Shown: positions 1 through 7,625 of the stretch, in pieces
Numbering within the stretch: the first letter of the stretch is position 1
Layout: every line of letters starts with the position of its first letter
Origin: a virus
Length of the DNA stretch: 35,949 bases
Strand: one strand, 5' to 3'
IMG/VR virus record: IMGVR_UViG_3300030116_005896
Span: 1 to 35,949 of that record
Program-made: the position numbers and the translations under genes
The notes under the pieces: model-generated
Seen by the model: only the letters and a program-made list of their open reading frames with translations
The model's database searches: none
What the model was told of the DNA's origin: nothing

Positions 1-77
1 ATGTCGTTCTTGAATCCAACACTAAGGTTGGTCAAGGGGGCGTCTACATGGACATCTGTACTATTAGGCTGTGGCAT
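1..77 (-). CDS. Major capsid protein, N-terminal fragment (cut by window edge)
   Basis: Twenty-five codons of a minus-strand gene that continues beyond the left edge. It starts at an ATG at 75-77, with a strong AAGGAGG-type ribosome binding site at about 83-91. The peptide begins MPQPNSTDVHVDAPLTNLSV. The VHVDAPLTNLSV pattern is what I know from the N-terminus of one family of siphovirus major capsid proteins, and the place just downstream of a decoration protein and a scaffold fits. The gene is seen directly; its identity is an inference from a short stretch and its neighbours. Confidence 0.6.
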   Translation of the reverse strand, partial: MPQPNSTDVHVDAPLTNLSVGFKND

Positions 78-93
78 CGCTCAGTCCTCCTTA

Positions 94-513
94 TCACTCG
101 TAAGTCATTGATGGGTTCAGGCAGTTGATACCTGCTGTGATTAACTCACCTGCACCACCTGCTGCTGTATAGGCTACACCAATGCATAGAGTTGCATCAT
201 GTGTTTCATCGGCTGCATGCGCTGCATCCATGCTAATGGTAGTTACCTGACCATCAGCTGAAGTTTTCAACATTACACCTTCATTGATCGCAGCATCAGC
301 ACTTACTTTACTAACACCACAAACAAGAACACTCGCTGTGCCTCCAGATGCAGGTGCATTCTGAAGAACCCCTACTGGGATATCAGTTGTAGCCGCAACA
401 ATTACTACTTTGCCGTTAGCATCAAGCTTTACCAGCTTGTACTGAGAGCTAGAGAGATCACCTGCTGCTTCAAAAGAAACAATAGTTGACCCTGCTGAAA
501 GTTTGTAAGCCAT
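94..513 (-). CDS. DUF2190-like capsid decoration/stabilising protein
   Basis: A 139-residue protein of small residues and beta-strand pattern. It has the layout of the DUF2190 capsid-stabilising family: an N-terminal segment with strand repeats (YKLVKLDANGKVVIVAATTD), then IPVGVLQNAP, then a glycine/alanine-rich stretch with VLVCGVSKVSADAAIN and a C-terminal IGVAYTAAGGAGELITAGIN. Such proteins sit on the outside of the capsid and cement capsomers. The start at 513 has a GAGGAG site 8 bases upstream. It lies between the scaffold gene (15 bases away) and the major capsid gene (16 bases away), the usual place for a decoration gene. Confidence 0.8.
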   Translation of the reverse strand: MAYKLSAGSTIVSFEAAGDLSSSQYKLVKLDANGKVVIVAATTDIPVGVLQNAPASGGTASVLVCGVSKVSADAAINEGVMLKTSADGQVTTISMDAAHAADETHDATLCIGVAYTAAGGAGELITAGINCLNPSMTYE

Positions 514-528
514 CTTAAAATCTCCTCG

Positions 529-1386
529 TTAGTTACCCTGAACGTATTCAGTGTAGAGTTTTCGACCTTCATCAGACTTCATCACAACGTCGTATGCTTT
601 CGCATAAGATACGCCAGGGTTCTCTGAGCAGTGCTTCTGCGCCAGAGCATCAAGCTGATTAAGAGGATCTTTGCCGCCTTGATCTTGAGCAGTCACGCCA
701 GCTTCAACGAAGAGTTCACTCTTCGAGATAACCTGACTAACAGTCTTGAGAAGACCTTCGATCTTCTGAGCTGCTTCCGCGTCATGGCTATGAAGCGACT
801 TGACCATAAGACCAAGCTCGTCTGCTGTATGGCCAGGGATGTTCCCGTAGCTCTTAGCAGCTTTCTCAATAAACTCTTTGGTGAGACGCTCGTCGCGCTC
901 AGCCTTGAGAACCTCTTCGAGTTCCGCTGCTTTCTTTACAGCTTCCTCGTTTGCCTTCCAAAGATTCTCAACTTGAGCGCGTACCTCATCAGGGATGTCA
1001 TTCATATTGATTGAATCTTCAGAAGACTTTTCCATTGCGACATCTTCTTGTGCCATAGGAGTCTCCTGTACTTCTTCCGGTTTTTCGAAATCGAGAAGCG
1101 TAGCCAAAGCGACCAACGCATCCTTCATCCCTGTTTCATCCTTGTACGCCTGAACAATTCTCATCGCTCCGATGAGTCCGTGTCGTGCGTCGTCGGTCAG
1201 TTCTTTACTCACCAGAGCTTCAACCACCTCAGTCTCTTGCTCCAGTGGGACATCGATAATGTCTTTAATAATGTCGTTCATTTGTTCTGCTTTCCTAATA
1301 GCAAACACACGCTGATTAGCGCCCTTATCCACGAGGGACACTTCTACAGTATCTAGATCGATCAGCGTATTGACGGTATCTTCCAT
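529..1386 (-). CDS. Probable prohead scaffold protein
   Basis: A 285-residue, highly charged, mostly helical protein. Residues 1-40 (LDTVEVSLVDKGANQRVFAI) match the short N-terminal tag often seen at the start of XkdF-linked head proteins. Residues about 125-175 form a Glu/Lys/Ala coiled coil, and the C-terminal 60 residues are another helical region. A helical charged protein between the protease and the capsid gene is the classic scaffold position, and the adjacent XkdF-type protease would remove it during head maturation. It is preceded by a 163-base gap carrying two promoter candidates, so it probably heads a highly expressed scaffold-decoration-capsid transcript. The scaffold role is inferred from position and composition. 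Confidence 0.65.
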   Translation of the reverse strand: MEDTVNTLIDLDTVEVSLVDKGANQRVFAIRKAEQMNDIIKDIIDVPLEQETEVVEALVSKELTDDARHGLIGAMRIVQAYKDETGMKDALVALATLLDFEKPEEVQETPMAQEDVAMEKSSEDSINMNDIPDEVRAQVENLWKANEEAVKKAAELEEVLKAERDERLTKEFIEKAAKSYGNIPGHTADELGLMVKSLHSHDAEAAQKIEGLLKTVSQVISKSELFVEAGVTAQDQGGKDPLNQLDALAQKHCSENPGVSYAKAYDVVMKSDEGRKLYTEYVQGN

Positions 1387-1413
1387 AAACCCGCAGTCCT
1401 TTGCGAATGAACA

Positions 1414-1438
1414 TAAATATACTGGTGCTTTGAATCAG
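1414..1438 (-). promoter_or_regulatory. Late-promoter-like element upstream of scaffold gene
   Basis: Read on the minus strand: CTGATTCAAA, a 7-base spacer, then TATATTTA. The same two-part arrangement with the same spacer lies before terL (6631-6655), and with an 11-base spacer before terS (7127-7155). A related CTGATTTAAA without a TATA part lies at 1451-1460. The resemblance of TATAAATA to T4-type late promoters is noted, but no late sigma factor is seen in this window. Confidence 0.5.
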
Positions 1439-1494
1439 CTAAGGTGGGACTTTAAATCAGTCTATGTGTGAGCAATTAAATCTACTCAAATAGA

Positions 1495-1523
1495 ATTGTA
1501 AAGAAATCTTTAGTTTTCGTCAA
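1495..1523 (-). promoter_or_regulatory. Sigma70-like promoter for scaffold-capsid transcript
   Basis: On the minus strand TTGACG (1518-1523) and TACAAT (1495-1500) are separated by exactly 17 bases, which is close to the sigma70 consensus. The sequence is in the AT-rich gap between the protease and scaffold genes and points at the scaffold, decoration and capsid genes. It would allow the abundant head proteins to be made in excess over terminase, portal and protease. Confidence 0.6.
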
Positions 1524-1549
1524 GTTAGTAAAGACTTCTTTGTTTTTGA

Positions 1550-3799
1550 CTAGCTTCTTGTTGGGGGTGCAAATGAGTTACCCCCCTCTGGACCCCTATT
1601 ATAAGGTGTATCTACTGTGGCCGTAGGCTCCCCTTCTAACCTATCCGCTAGTGATGGTGGCCGGGGGGCTTGCATTGTGTGGTATGTAATATTCGGTAGC
1701 TCGGATTTCTTTCGCTCGATACGATGGCCATAGCCACCAATACTGAACCCAGTAATAGAGCCGTCCATAACAGCCTTATATTCCTCGTCGCCAAGTCTGA
1801 CTCCCATCACCCAGGTACCTGAAGTGATGTAGTCGTCACCAAAGGGAATCCTGTATGAATTATGGTCTTCCCCGGCTAGAGCCTTCCGATAATCCTCATC
1901 GGAAGGATAATGAACTACATATGATTCTACCACCTTAGCGTTTGCTAAGGATGTATGCTGCCTGCCTACCGTTCTGCTCTTCTCCAGATATTTGTGAGCC
2001 GTGTCTTCAATCTCACCAACCGGAACCATATCCCCATGAGCGTCCTCTTCGTCTGGAGATAGAACAGCAGAATAGACAATTCTCTTCGAGTCATCACTCT
2101 TGGTGATCGAGACTTCAAAGTCTTCACTCTGTTTGTCCTCCACATATTTAAACATCGACTTAACTTTGCGACCCACTTCACCAGAGTCTCCGTGGCGACG
2201 CAGTGCGGCAGGATGAGGGAGAGTGAAATCTGCTTTCTCCCCCAGATATTCCTTAGCCACTCTACCCAATGCTACAGTAAGGGTATGTTCATTTGACTTC
2301 TCAGGGTACATATCCGCATATTGTTCTATATCTAAGATATCTACATCTGATTTAACTACACCCATAGGGTCTAGATAACTGTTCTTAAATACAGCTCCGT
2401 CTGGGCCCACCAGAAACTCACGCCTTGCTTTCTCAAGAGGTGTTGGTTCTGCAACTACAAACAGAATATCAGACTTTCCTACGAGCCTAGCCATTTGGTC
2501 TCCCCCACTTATTGGCAGCTTACGTCGAACCATTTCGCGCAATATTAAACGCGCTGCCTTTAACATTCCTAGACGCTTCTCGCCTTTAGTATTTCCCATC
2601 CCATACCACTGCTTCAGACGCTTCCACATCATTCGCAAATCGTGGTCCTCCATATTACGAACTACGTTTGTAGTAATATCGTAGAGACGGATTTGAGGTC
2701 CGCCCCGTTTGCTCCCCGCAGCTTTCTTCGCCTCTTCGCGACGGACAACTGACTCAGACCAACGCTTGCCTGCGTCTCCTCCCCAGAGAAGCCAAGCGAT
2801 GAAACCAGTGGTTGGCTTTGAGTCGCTACCCCATCTGCGCCCTTGAGAGTCAGGCCCCGTCTTCTTGTCGCCCCTGTGTCGGCTGAAGTAAGCTTTCATT
2901 CTCTTAACGGTAGAGTATGAAACTTTCCCTCGCACCAAGTCACGAGCCCTAGCAATACCAGAGCCGATACCCTGCTTGCCCGCTTCCTGTGGAGTTAGAC
3001 CCCCGCGTCCAAACTTCTCACGAAGTCGGAGACCTCTGCGAGCAGCCGACCGGACATCTTGAGGAACCGTAAAAGACTCCTCCTTCTGCATATGCGTTTC
3101 GATTAGCTCGACTTCCAAAACCTCAGTGGCTTTGTCATGAGGCACAAAACCATCAGGCGGGTTAGCCATGAGCTTCACACCGTCTATGTCATACACCATC
3201 CAGTGATGACCTTCGGGCGCGGGCACCTTAACGGTCTTAGCTTTCTCTAGCTCAATCTCAAGACTCTTCTTCGTAGACCTGGGGTGCCCTTTGGGGAGCA
3301 GGTCATTGTCCGTCACATACTTTGGATTCTTGGGCTTACCCGTAGCCAGCAGTCTTAGGAATGCGTTTACACGTGCTACGGCCCACTGGGTTCGACTCGT
3401 TACGCTAGGTCTATGAGATGTTGAGTACGCCCCAGCACCCCGCCGAAACACAGCTTTGAGTTGACCAAGTGTGGCTCTCTTTGACGGGGTGTCACCGTAC
3501 TTCTTGTTGTGCTCGGCTACTTTATTCTCAAGCGTTTTGATGTTGGCAGGACTGAGAGTAATCTTACCTGATGCTGAACCTGCTGAACCCGGCTTGTTCC
3601 TGCTGCTACCCCGACGACGTTCGCTCGGTTTAGCGGGAGTCTTCGGGTCATCCTTAACTTTGTAGGATGGGCGCTTCTTCAAACGGTTATACTCTGCCTC
3701 TGTTTTGCAGGGATAGAACATACCGTCTTTTCTGTGAACACCTTCACATCCAATGTTACGAGCAACTGCACTAGCTTGTTCAGGAGTCTTGTAAGGCAT
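1550..3799 (-). CDS. Multidomain head protein with C-terminal XkdF-type prohead protease
   Basis: A 749-residue protein. The start at 3799 (MPYKTPEQASAV) is chosen because it has a GAGGAGGAG ribosome site just upstream, and it overlaps the end of the portal gene by 20 bases. Visible parts: residues about 1-40, a short domain seen in phage head proteins; about 80-180, a basic helical domain (KRATLGQLKAVFRRGAGAYS ... ARVNAFLRLL); about 250-350, a domain with RMKAYFSRH and GFIAWLLWGGDAG that also occurs in phage head proteases; about 430-560, unrecognised; about 570-710, the XkdF putative serine protease domain (VYSAVLSPDEEDAHGDMV, YVVHYPSDEDYRKA, SGTWVMGVRLGDEEYKAVMDGSITGFSIGGYG). By family role it would cleave the scaffold and mature the prohead. 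The pile-up of several head domains in one chain is unusual. Confidence 0.78.
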   Translation of the reverse strand: MPYKTPEQASAVARNIGCEGVHRKDGMFYPCKTEAEYNRLKKRPSYKVKDDPKTPAKPSERRRGSSRNKPGSAGSASGKITLSPANIKTLENKVAEHNKKYGDTPSKRATLGQLKAVFRRGAGAYSTSHRPSVTSRTQWAVARVNAFLRLLATGKPKNPKYVTDNDLLPKGHPRSTKKSLEIELEKAKTVKVPAPEGHHWMVYDIDGVKLMANPPDGFVPHDKATEVLEVELIETHMQKEESFTVPQDVRSAARRGLRLREKFGRGGLTPQEAGKQGIGSGIARARDLVRGKVSYSTVKRMKAYFSRHRGDKKTGPDSQGRRWGSDSKPTTGFIAWLLWGGDAGKRWSESVVRREEAKKAAGSKRGGPQIRLYDITTNVVRNMEDHDLRMMWKRLKQWYGMGNTKGEKRLGMLKAARLILREMVRRKLPISGGDQMARLVGKSDILFVVAEPTPLEKARREFLVGPDGAVFKNSYLDPMGVVKSDVDILDIEQYADMYPEKSNEHTLTVALGRVAKEYLGEKADFTLPHPAALRRHGDSGEVGRKVKSMFKYVEDKQSEDFEVSITKSDDSKRIVYSAVLSPDEEDAHGDMVPVGEIEDTAHKYLEKSRTVGRQHTSLANAKVVESYVVHYPSDEDYRKALAGEDHNSYRIPFGDDYITSGTWVMGVRLGDEEYKAVMDGSITGFSIGGYGHRIERKKSELPNITYHTMQAPRPPSLADRLEGEPTATVDTPYNRGPEGGNSFAPPTRS

Positions 3800-5144
3800 C
3801 AGGCTCCTCCTCCTCATCAGGTTCTGTCTGTTCCAAGTCACCCATCAGCCCCGCCGCACGAATATCAGGGTCAGCTTTTGGTAGCCGACTCATCGCACGC
3901 AGATGGTCTTCGATCTTCTTATCAGGAGTAATGAGTCCAGCCATAACCATCCGGTTAAGGAAGTTGGACATCTCTTCGAGCTGAGGAGTATCAATCGGAG
4001 ATGTATCAATCCTAGGCCAATCCTCTTGATTGAACTCTGGGTTGAGCATGAACAGTTTGTTTACCGCGAACCGATTGAACACACTCTTAACATTATCGAC
4101 AAGACTACCCAGAGACATCTGGAACATCTTCATCTTATTACCGACCAGGGAACTACTACTCCCGCCATCGGCACCCAGAGTTACGAACTCTGTAAACGTG
4201 GACATAGCGATACGTGATTCATACCGCTTCACCACTTCGTCTGTAGCTATCTGCCGACTACCGCCTGTAGTCAAAAGTGAAAGCTTGTATCCTGTGGGCC
4301 TACCCTCTGGGTCTGTCTCCGATGGCATCAAGATACCAGCCCGCTCGTCCCGTCGAATCTGCTGGACCAGGTTCTCTAGGTCCGCACGTAGAGTCGCGTC
4401 CCCAGAATCTGCATCAGTAGACAGGATGCGTGGCGGCACCTGCATCACAGGCAAACCAGCTAAGTCACGCTCGATTCCAATTGCTTCAATCTCTTGGATG
4501 CGGCGTAGGAAGTACCAACTACGGTAGGCATTACGTAAGATGCTTCTACCCTGTGGATTATTTCTCGTAGTTCGTGTACGAAATAGAAGCGCTTTTTCCA
4601 TAGGAACATAGCGCTGAGTGTAGTCAGGAAGGCCAGATTGGTGCATACCCAAGATGCCCCCATCACTATCTATCTCCCACCGATCTAGCGTTTCCTGACC
4701 ACGAGGCGCAAACATGCGCCAACCTACTCGATTATCTTTATACCGACTGTTGAAGTTGGGGTTCTTGTTGTGCCCACGTCTAATCTTGTACAGCACTTCA
4801 AAGTAACTGAAGCCGTACGGCAACATCGTCATCACTTCTGAGATGAAGTCACCCCAGGTATTAGACATGTCATCTAAACATTGCTCTAAAAACTCTGCCG
4901 CTTCCTGAGCTTCGTCGCTATCGTTAGCAGGTTTCACATGCCAATCGAGCCCGCGAATCAAAGACTCAATGCCGTGAAGCATCGCCCCAACGATAGGATC
5001 GTTGTCACGCATCTCAGAGTAGACCTTGTACTCCCGCTCCCAGGTCGAGAGTTTGGCATGCCACTCTTCATCGATATACCCATCGTAGTGCTTGAGACCT
5101 GTAGTCCCGTAGATTCTCAAGTCGGCTTTCTTTTTCCTAGGCAT
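3780..5144 (-). CDS. Portal protein, DUF935-like
   Basis: A 454-residue portal protein of the DUF935 (Mu gp29-like) type. Typical segments are visible: MRDNDPIVGAMLHGIESLIRG near residue 45, LPYGFSYFEVLYKIRRG near 108-125, GRSILRNAYRSWYFLRRIQEIEAIGIERDLAGLPV near 200, and the helical C-terminal region. The C-terminal 30 residues are acidic (EQTEPDEEEEPDALQ). It would form the dodecameric ring at the head vertex through which DNA is packaged and to which terminase docks. Its start is 4 bases beyond the terL stop, and its ribosome site lies inside the terL 3' end, so the two are probably translationally coupled. Confidence 0.87.
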   Translation of the reverse strand: MPRKKKADLRIYGTTGLKHYDGYIDEEWHAKLSTWEREYKVYSEMRDNDPIVGAMLHGIESLIRGLDWHVKPANDSDEAQEAAEFLEQCLDDMSNTWGDFISEVMTMLPYGFSYFEVLYKIRRGHNKNPNFNSRYKDNRVGWRMFAPRGQETLDRWEIDSDGGILGMHQSGLPDYTQRYVPMEKALLFRTRTTRNNPQGRSILRNAYRSWYFLRRIQEIEAIGIERDLAGLPVMQVPPRILSTDADSGDATLRADLENLVQQIRRDERAGILMPSETDPEGRPTGYKLSLLTTGGSRQIATDEVVKRYESRIAMSTFTEFVTLGADGGSSSSLVGNKMKMFQMSLGSLVDNVKSVFNRFAVNKLFMLNPEFNQEDWPRIDTSPIDTPQLEEMSNFLNRMVMAGLITPDKKIEDHLRAMSRLPKADPDIRAAGLMGDLEQTEPDEEEEPDALQDS

Positions 5145-5148
5145 CTAA

Positions 5149-6627
5149 TCAAACCCCCCAAGGGCTAGTTCTCAAACCAGCGTTTGAAACCACTAGGTCC
5201 GTAATAAACTCTCTATGGCTTTTAAAAGCCAGGGCTAATGCGTCCGCACGGTCAGGGGACAGTATTCCCCGTCTACGCATCTCGTCTTTCGACTCAATCT
5301 TAATCTTGCCCTTTGAATCAATCGTGTACTGAAGCTCGGATAGCTGGACTGCCATGTCCTCATCACGAGGATCGATGTCCATATCACCCTTCTCAAAGCG
5401 CTCACGTAAGTTCCAGTACAACTCAGCACGCTCGTTGAGGAACCTATTCTTGTCCGTTGCACTACGAGATACGTTTACATCTACGATAGCTCGCTTGAAT
5501 TCAGACTCTTTCAGGCGGTCGATAACGCCACCACCTACACCACAGCCGTCCACGAAGATGGATTCAGGTCCGTTCTGTCGGGCAAGTTCTATGATTTTGC
5601 CTACAGAATTCATCGTATTACTGTCATTCCATGCACCAATAACACGCGCTTTAGATCCTTTACGCATCACAACTATCGTTTCATTGCTCCCAAACCGTGC
5701 GATATCCACACCAAATGTACAGATACCGTCCTCATGTAGCGTTCTATTTTTCGCTTCGTCTACCCAGGCCATCGGAATCAACGCATTGTCCTGATTGTCT
5801 GGGAACTGACCGAGCACTCGCGCTTGCCAAATAGGGGAGCTGTCCCCATACTTTTCATACTGAGCGCGTGCCCAGTGAGGCGTTACCAGAGTCGGGTAAG
5901 GAAGGGGGGAGTGGATTTTGTTCTCCCACCTGTTCGTCGAAACATCTTCTGGAGTAATACCGAACGTCGTGAAATTAGGTGTATCAAAACAAGACACAGC
6001 AAAATTGCTACAAGCAGGGTTTTTAAACGCACGCCCAAACGGAGTGTTCTCATTGGTGGGGTTACCTATTCGCAACAATCTACTGTGAGAACTACTCAGG
6101 ATAGATTCGATACCTTGATCTATGGCATCCGTGATGCCACAAGCTTCATCAACCACAACAAGGCAGTGCTCAGCATGGAATCCCTGAAACTTATCAGGAT
6201 CGTAATCGTTCGCCGTAAACCCCATCGCCATCCAGTCAGAAGAAATATTCAACTGCTGTTTGAGCATCTTGCCACCCAGGGGAATCTTGCTCTTAGCGTG
6301 GGCTGTGCGAATCTCCTTCCAGAGAATCCCTCTAACCTGACGGTCAGTAGGAGCAGTCGTGATGACTAGAGAGGAAGGGAAGTTGTATAGGAACCACATG
6401 ACTGCGCGAGATGCCAGCCAGGACTTACCAATGCCGTGGCCAGAACGAACATTCGTCTCGCGGTGGTCTGCTACTGATTGGAGAACTTGAGATTGTACAG
6501 GCCAAGGTCTCTCTCCCAACACCTGACGTATCCACCAAGTAGGGTTAGACCTAGACTTCGCAAGCAGGGAGTGCTTGTTCTTATATGCACCGATAGGTGC
6601 TCCTGAACTTTCAGCAGCGTCTGCCAT
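5149..6627 (-). CDS. terL: Terminase large subunit
   Basis: A 492-residue packaging motor with both expected domains. ATPase part: Walker A GHGIGKS at residues 63-69, Walker B LVVVDEA at 156-162, coupling-type motif GNPTNENTPFG near 188. Nuclease part (RNase H fold): acidic residues in FGVDIARFG (Asp308), VDGCGVGGG (Asp360) and DRADALALA near the C-terminus. It would translocate phage DNA into the prohead using ATP and cut concatemers. The ATG at 6627 has no Shine-Dalgarno sequence; a TATAAATA motif ends only a few bases before it, so the message may be leaderless or very short-leadered if transcribed from there. Confidence 0.95.
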   Translation of the reverse strand: MADAAESSGAPIGAYKNKHSLLAKSRSNPTWWIRQVLGERPWPVQSQVLQSVADHRETNVRSGHGIGKSWLASRAVMWFLYNFPSSLVITTAPTDRQVRGILWKEIRTAHAKSKIPLGGKMLKQQLNISSDWMAMGFTANDYDPDKFQGFHAEHCLVVVDEACGITDAIDQGIESILSSSHSRLLRIGNPTNENTPFGRAFKNPACSNFAVSCFDTPNFTTFGITPEDVSTNRWENKIHSPLPYPTLVTPHWARAQYEKYGDSSPIWQARVLGQFPDNQDNALIPMAWVDEAKNRTLHEDGICTFGVDIARFGSNETIVVMRKGSKARVIGAWNDSNTMNSVGKIIELARQNGPESIFVDGCGVGGGVIDRLKESEFKRAIVDVNVSRSATDKNRFLNERAELYWNLRERFEKGDMDIDPRDEDMAVQLSELQYTIDSKGKIKIESKDEMRRRGILSPDRADALALAFKSHREFITDLVVSNAGLRTSPWGV

Positions 6628-6630
6628 TTT

Positions 6631-6655
6631 TATTTATAGTCCGCATTTGAATCAG
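6631..6655 (-). promoter_or_regulatory. Late-promoter-like element upstream of terL
   Basis: On the minus strand: CTGATTCAAA (6646-6655), a 7-base spacer, then TATAAATA (6631-6638), directly before the terL start at 6627. No ribosome binding site fits between this element and the ATG. Confidence 0.5.
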
Positions 6656-6672
6656 CGGGGTTACGAGTCGTA

Positions 6673-7125
6673 TCAATCTGACTCTATTACGACCTCGTTT
6701 GAATCAGAGGTCTTCTCATCGTTCATAACAAACTCTGCCCAGTTGGCAATATTAATAGCGCCGCCATTCGGACCAGATAGCTCATGCCGAACCGGCGCAT
6801 CCAAACCAATCAACTTGGAGCGACGCTCCATGATTCGGAGCACAGAGTTTACTGCCTTGTCGTTGCCGCCCATCGCATCTGGCCACACCGCGTTGGTTAG
6901 GTGGTCCAGTCTCTCTAGTTCAAGATATACCATCTCTTCTAGGTCCAGGTTAGATTCTACGTTCTTCACCAAGTTGCTCATGCGGCTGCGAACCCGACCC
7001 AACGGGACATCCAGAGTCTTAGAGATTTGTGCGTAGGTCTTACCCTGGATACGCAGAGCCAATACCTGAGCTGTCTCTTTGTCCAGCTTGAATGGCTTCT
7101 TCTCTAAGTTCTGTAGAGCAGTCAT
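6673..7125 (-). CDS. terS: Terminase small subunit
   Basis: A 150-residue protein with an N-terminal helix-turn-helix (ALRIQGKTYAQISKTLDVPLGR, residues 23-44), a helical middle, and the segment NSVLRIMERRSKLIGLDAP that is characteristic of one group of phage small terminases. It would recognise the packaging site and load TerL. It lies 45 bases upstream of terL. I place the start at the ATG at 7125; an in-frame GTG at 7179 would add 18 residues, but those codons are part of the CTGATTCAAA/TATAAATA element, and neither start has a ribosome binding site. The missing Shine-Dalgarno is shared with terL. Confidence 0.85.
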   Translation of the reverse strand: MTALQNLEKKPFKLDKETAQVLALRIQGKTYAQISKTLDVPLGRVRSRMSNLVKNVESNLDLEEMVYLELERLDHLTNAVWPDAMGGNDKAVNSVLRIMERRSKLIGLDAPVRHELSGPNGGAINIANWAEFVMNDEKTSDSNEVVIESD

Positions 7126-7126
7126 G

Positions 7127-7155
7127 TATTTATAATAGCTTATGTTTTGAATCAG
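7127..7155 (-). promoter_or_regulatory. Late-promoter-like element upstream of terS
   Basis: On the minus strand: CTGATTCAAA (7146-7155), an 11-base spacer, then TATAAATA (7127-7134), one base before the terS ATG. It is the third copy of the motif found at 1414-1438 and 6631-6655. The longer spacer means the two halves may be separate signals. Confidence 0.45.
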
Positions 7156-7168
7156 AACAAGTAGTGAG

Positions 7169-7220
7169 AATCGAGGCACGTGGAAGCGTTAGTCGGGAGA
7201 TACTTCCACGGCACTCGATT
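7169..7220. repeat. Imperfect 18-bp inverted repeat beside terS
   Basis: The left arm 7169-7186 and right arm 7203-7220 pair at 15 of 18 positions, with a perfect inner 8 bp (CGTGGAAG / CTTCCACG) and a perfect outer 7 bp (AATCGAG / CTCGATT), around a 16-base loop. No T-tract follows on either strand, so it is not a typical terminator. Its place just upstream of terS makes it a candidate terminase recognition (pac/cos) or regulatory site. Confidence 0.6.
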
Positions 7221-7226
7221 GAAGGA

Positions 7227-7262
7227 GGTGGGTACATCCATCGTGCGCGTGAAGCACCCACC
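7227..7262. repeat. Second stem-loop beside terS
   Basis: GGTGGGT (7227-7233) pairs perfectly with ACCCACC (7256-7262), and an inner GTGC/GCAC pair extends the stem. It is 6 bases from the previous inverted repeat, so the two form a tandem structured block. Confidence 0.45.
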
Positions 7263-7321
7263 CCAAAAAGCACTCGTAAAAATAGTATTAGGTGTCGGAG
7301 TTTAGAGCAAGTTTTTAGCTA

Positions 7322-7336
7322 TGACGCAGTGCGTTA
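7322..7336. promoter_or_regulatory. 15-bp palindromic site 1 (operator or iteron candidate)
   Basis: TGACGCAGTGCGTTA, a near-palindrome about a central base. The consensus of the four copies is TGACGCRRTGCGTYA. Confidence 0.55.
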
Positions 7337-7395
7337 ATAGTTGGAAAATTACAAAAATTTTGTGTGAGGTTACTCGCCCGGCTGCGCTGCGCGTG

Positions 7396-7410
7396 TGACG
7401 CGGTGCGTCA
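7396..7410. promoter_or_regulatory. 15-bp palindromic site 2
   Basis: TGACGCGGTGCGTCA. The outer six bases on each side are fully symmetric. Confidence 0.55.
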
Positions 7411-7428
7411 GGAGGTCTGGCGGGTCAA

Positions 7429-7443
7429 TGACGCAATGCGTCA
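7429..7443. promoter_or_regulatory. 15-bp palindromic site 3 (perfect)
   Basis: TGACGCAATGCGTCA, a perfect odd-length palindrome. It begins 33 bases after the start of site 2, about three helical turns, so proteins bound at both would lie on the same face of the DNA. Confidence 0.6.
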
Positions 7444-7559
7444 AACGTACGTCTGACTCAAAAGTAGATAAATTATACCGAACGGTTAGCAGGAAAAAAC
7501 GCTGTAAGTCATTGATATTATTGAAGAAAAAAAAAGATGAAGGGATAAACAAATATCTA

Positions 7560-7588
7560 TTGACTGTAGATATCGTAGGGTGTATCCT
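7560..7588 (+). promoter_or_regulatory. Sigma70-like rightward early promoter
   Basis: TTGACT (7560-7565) and TATCCT (7583-7588) with a 17-base spacer. It faces the first rightward gene, which begins about 185 bases downstream. It lies between palindromic sites 3 and 4, so a protein binding them could regulate it. Confidence 0.45.
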
Positions 7589-7593
7589 AAGGG

Positions 7594-7610
7594 GGCCCCA
7601 GGGTGGGGCC
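7594..7610. repeat. Short GC-rich hairpin in early leader
   Basis: GGCCCC (7594-7599) and GGGGCC (7605-7610) pair perfectly around AGGGT. It lies just after the presumed transcription start of the early promoter, so it would sit at the 5' end of the early leader and might stabilise it. Confidence 0.4.
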
Positions 7611-7625
7611 GAAAAACACACACGG

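Noticed and set aside
631-1356. Long plus-strand open frames opposite the scaffold gene
   Set aside because: They are antisense shadows of a clear coding sequence, without ribosome sites or recognisable protein features.
5354-6369. Plus-strand open frames of 146 and 181 codons opposite terL
   Set aside because: terL is certain on the other strand; the shadow frames are Arg/Ser-rich, typical of antisense reading.
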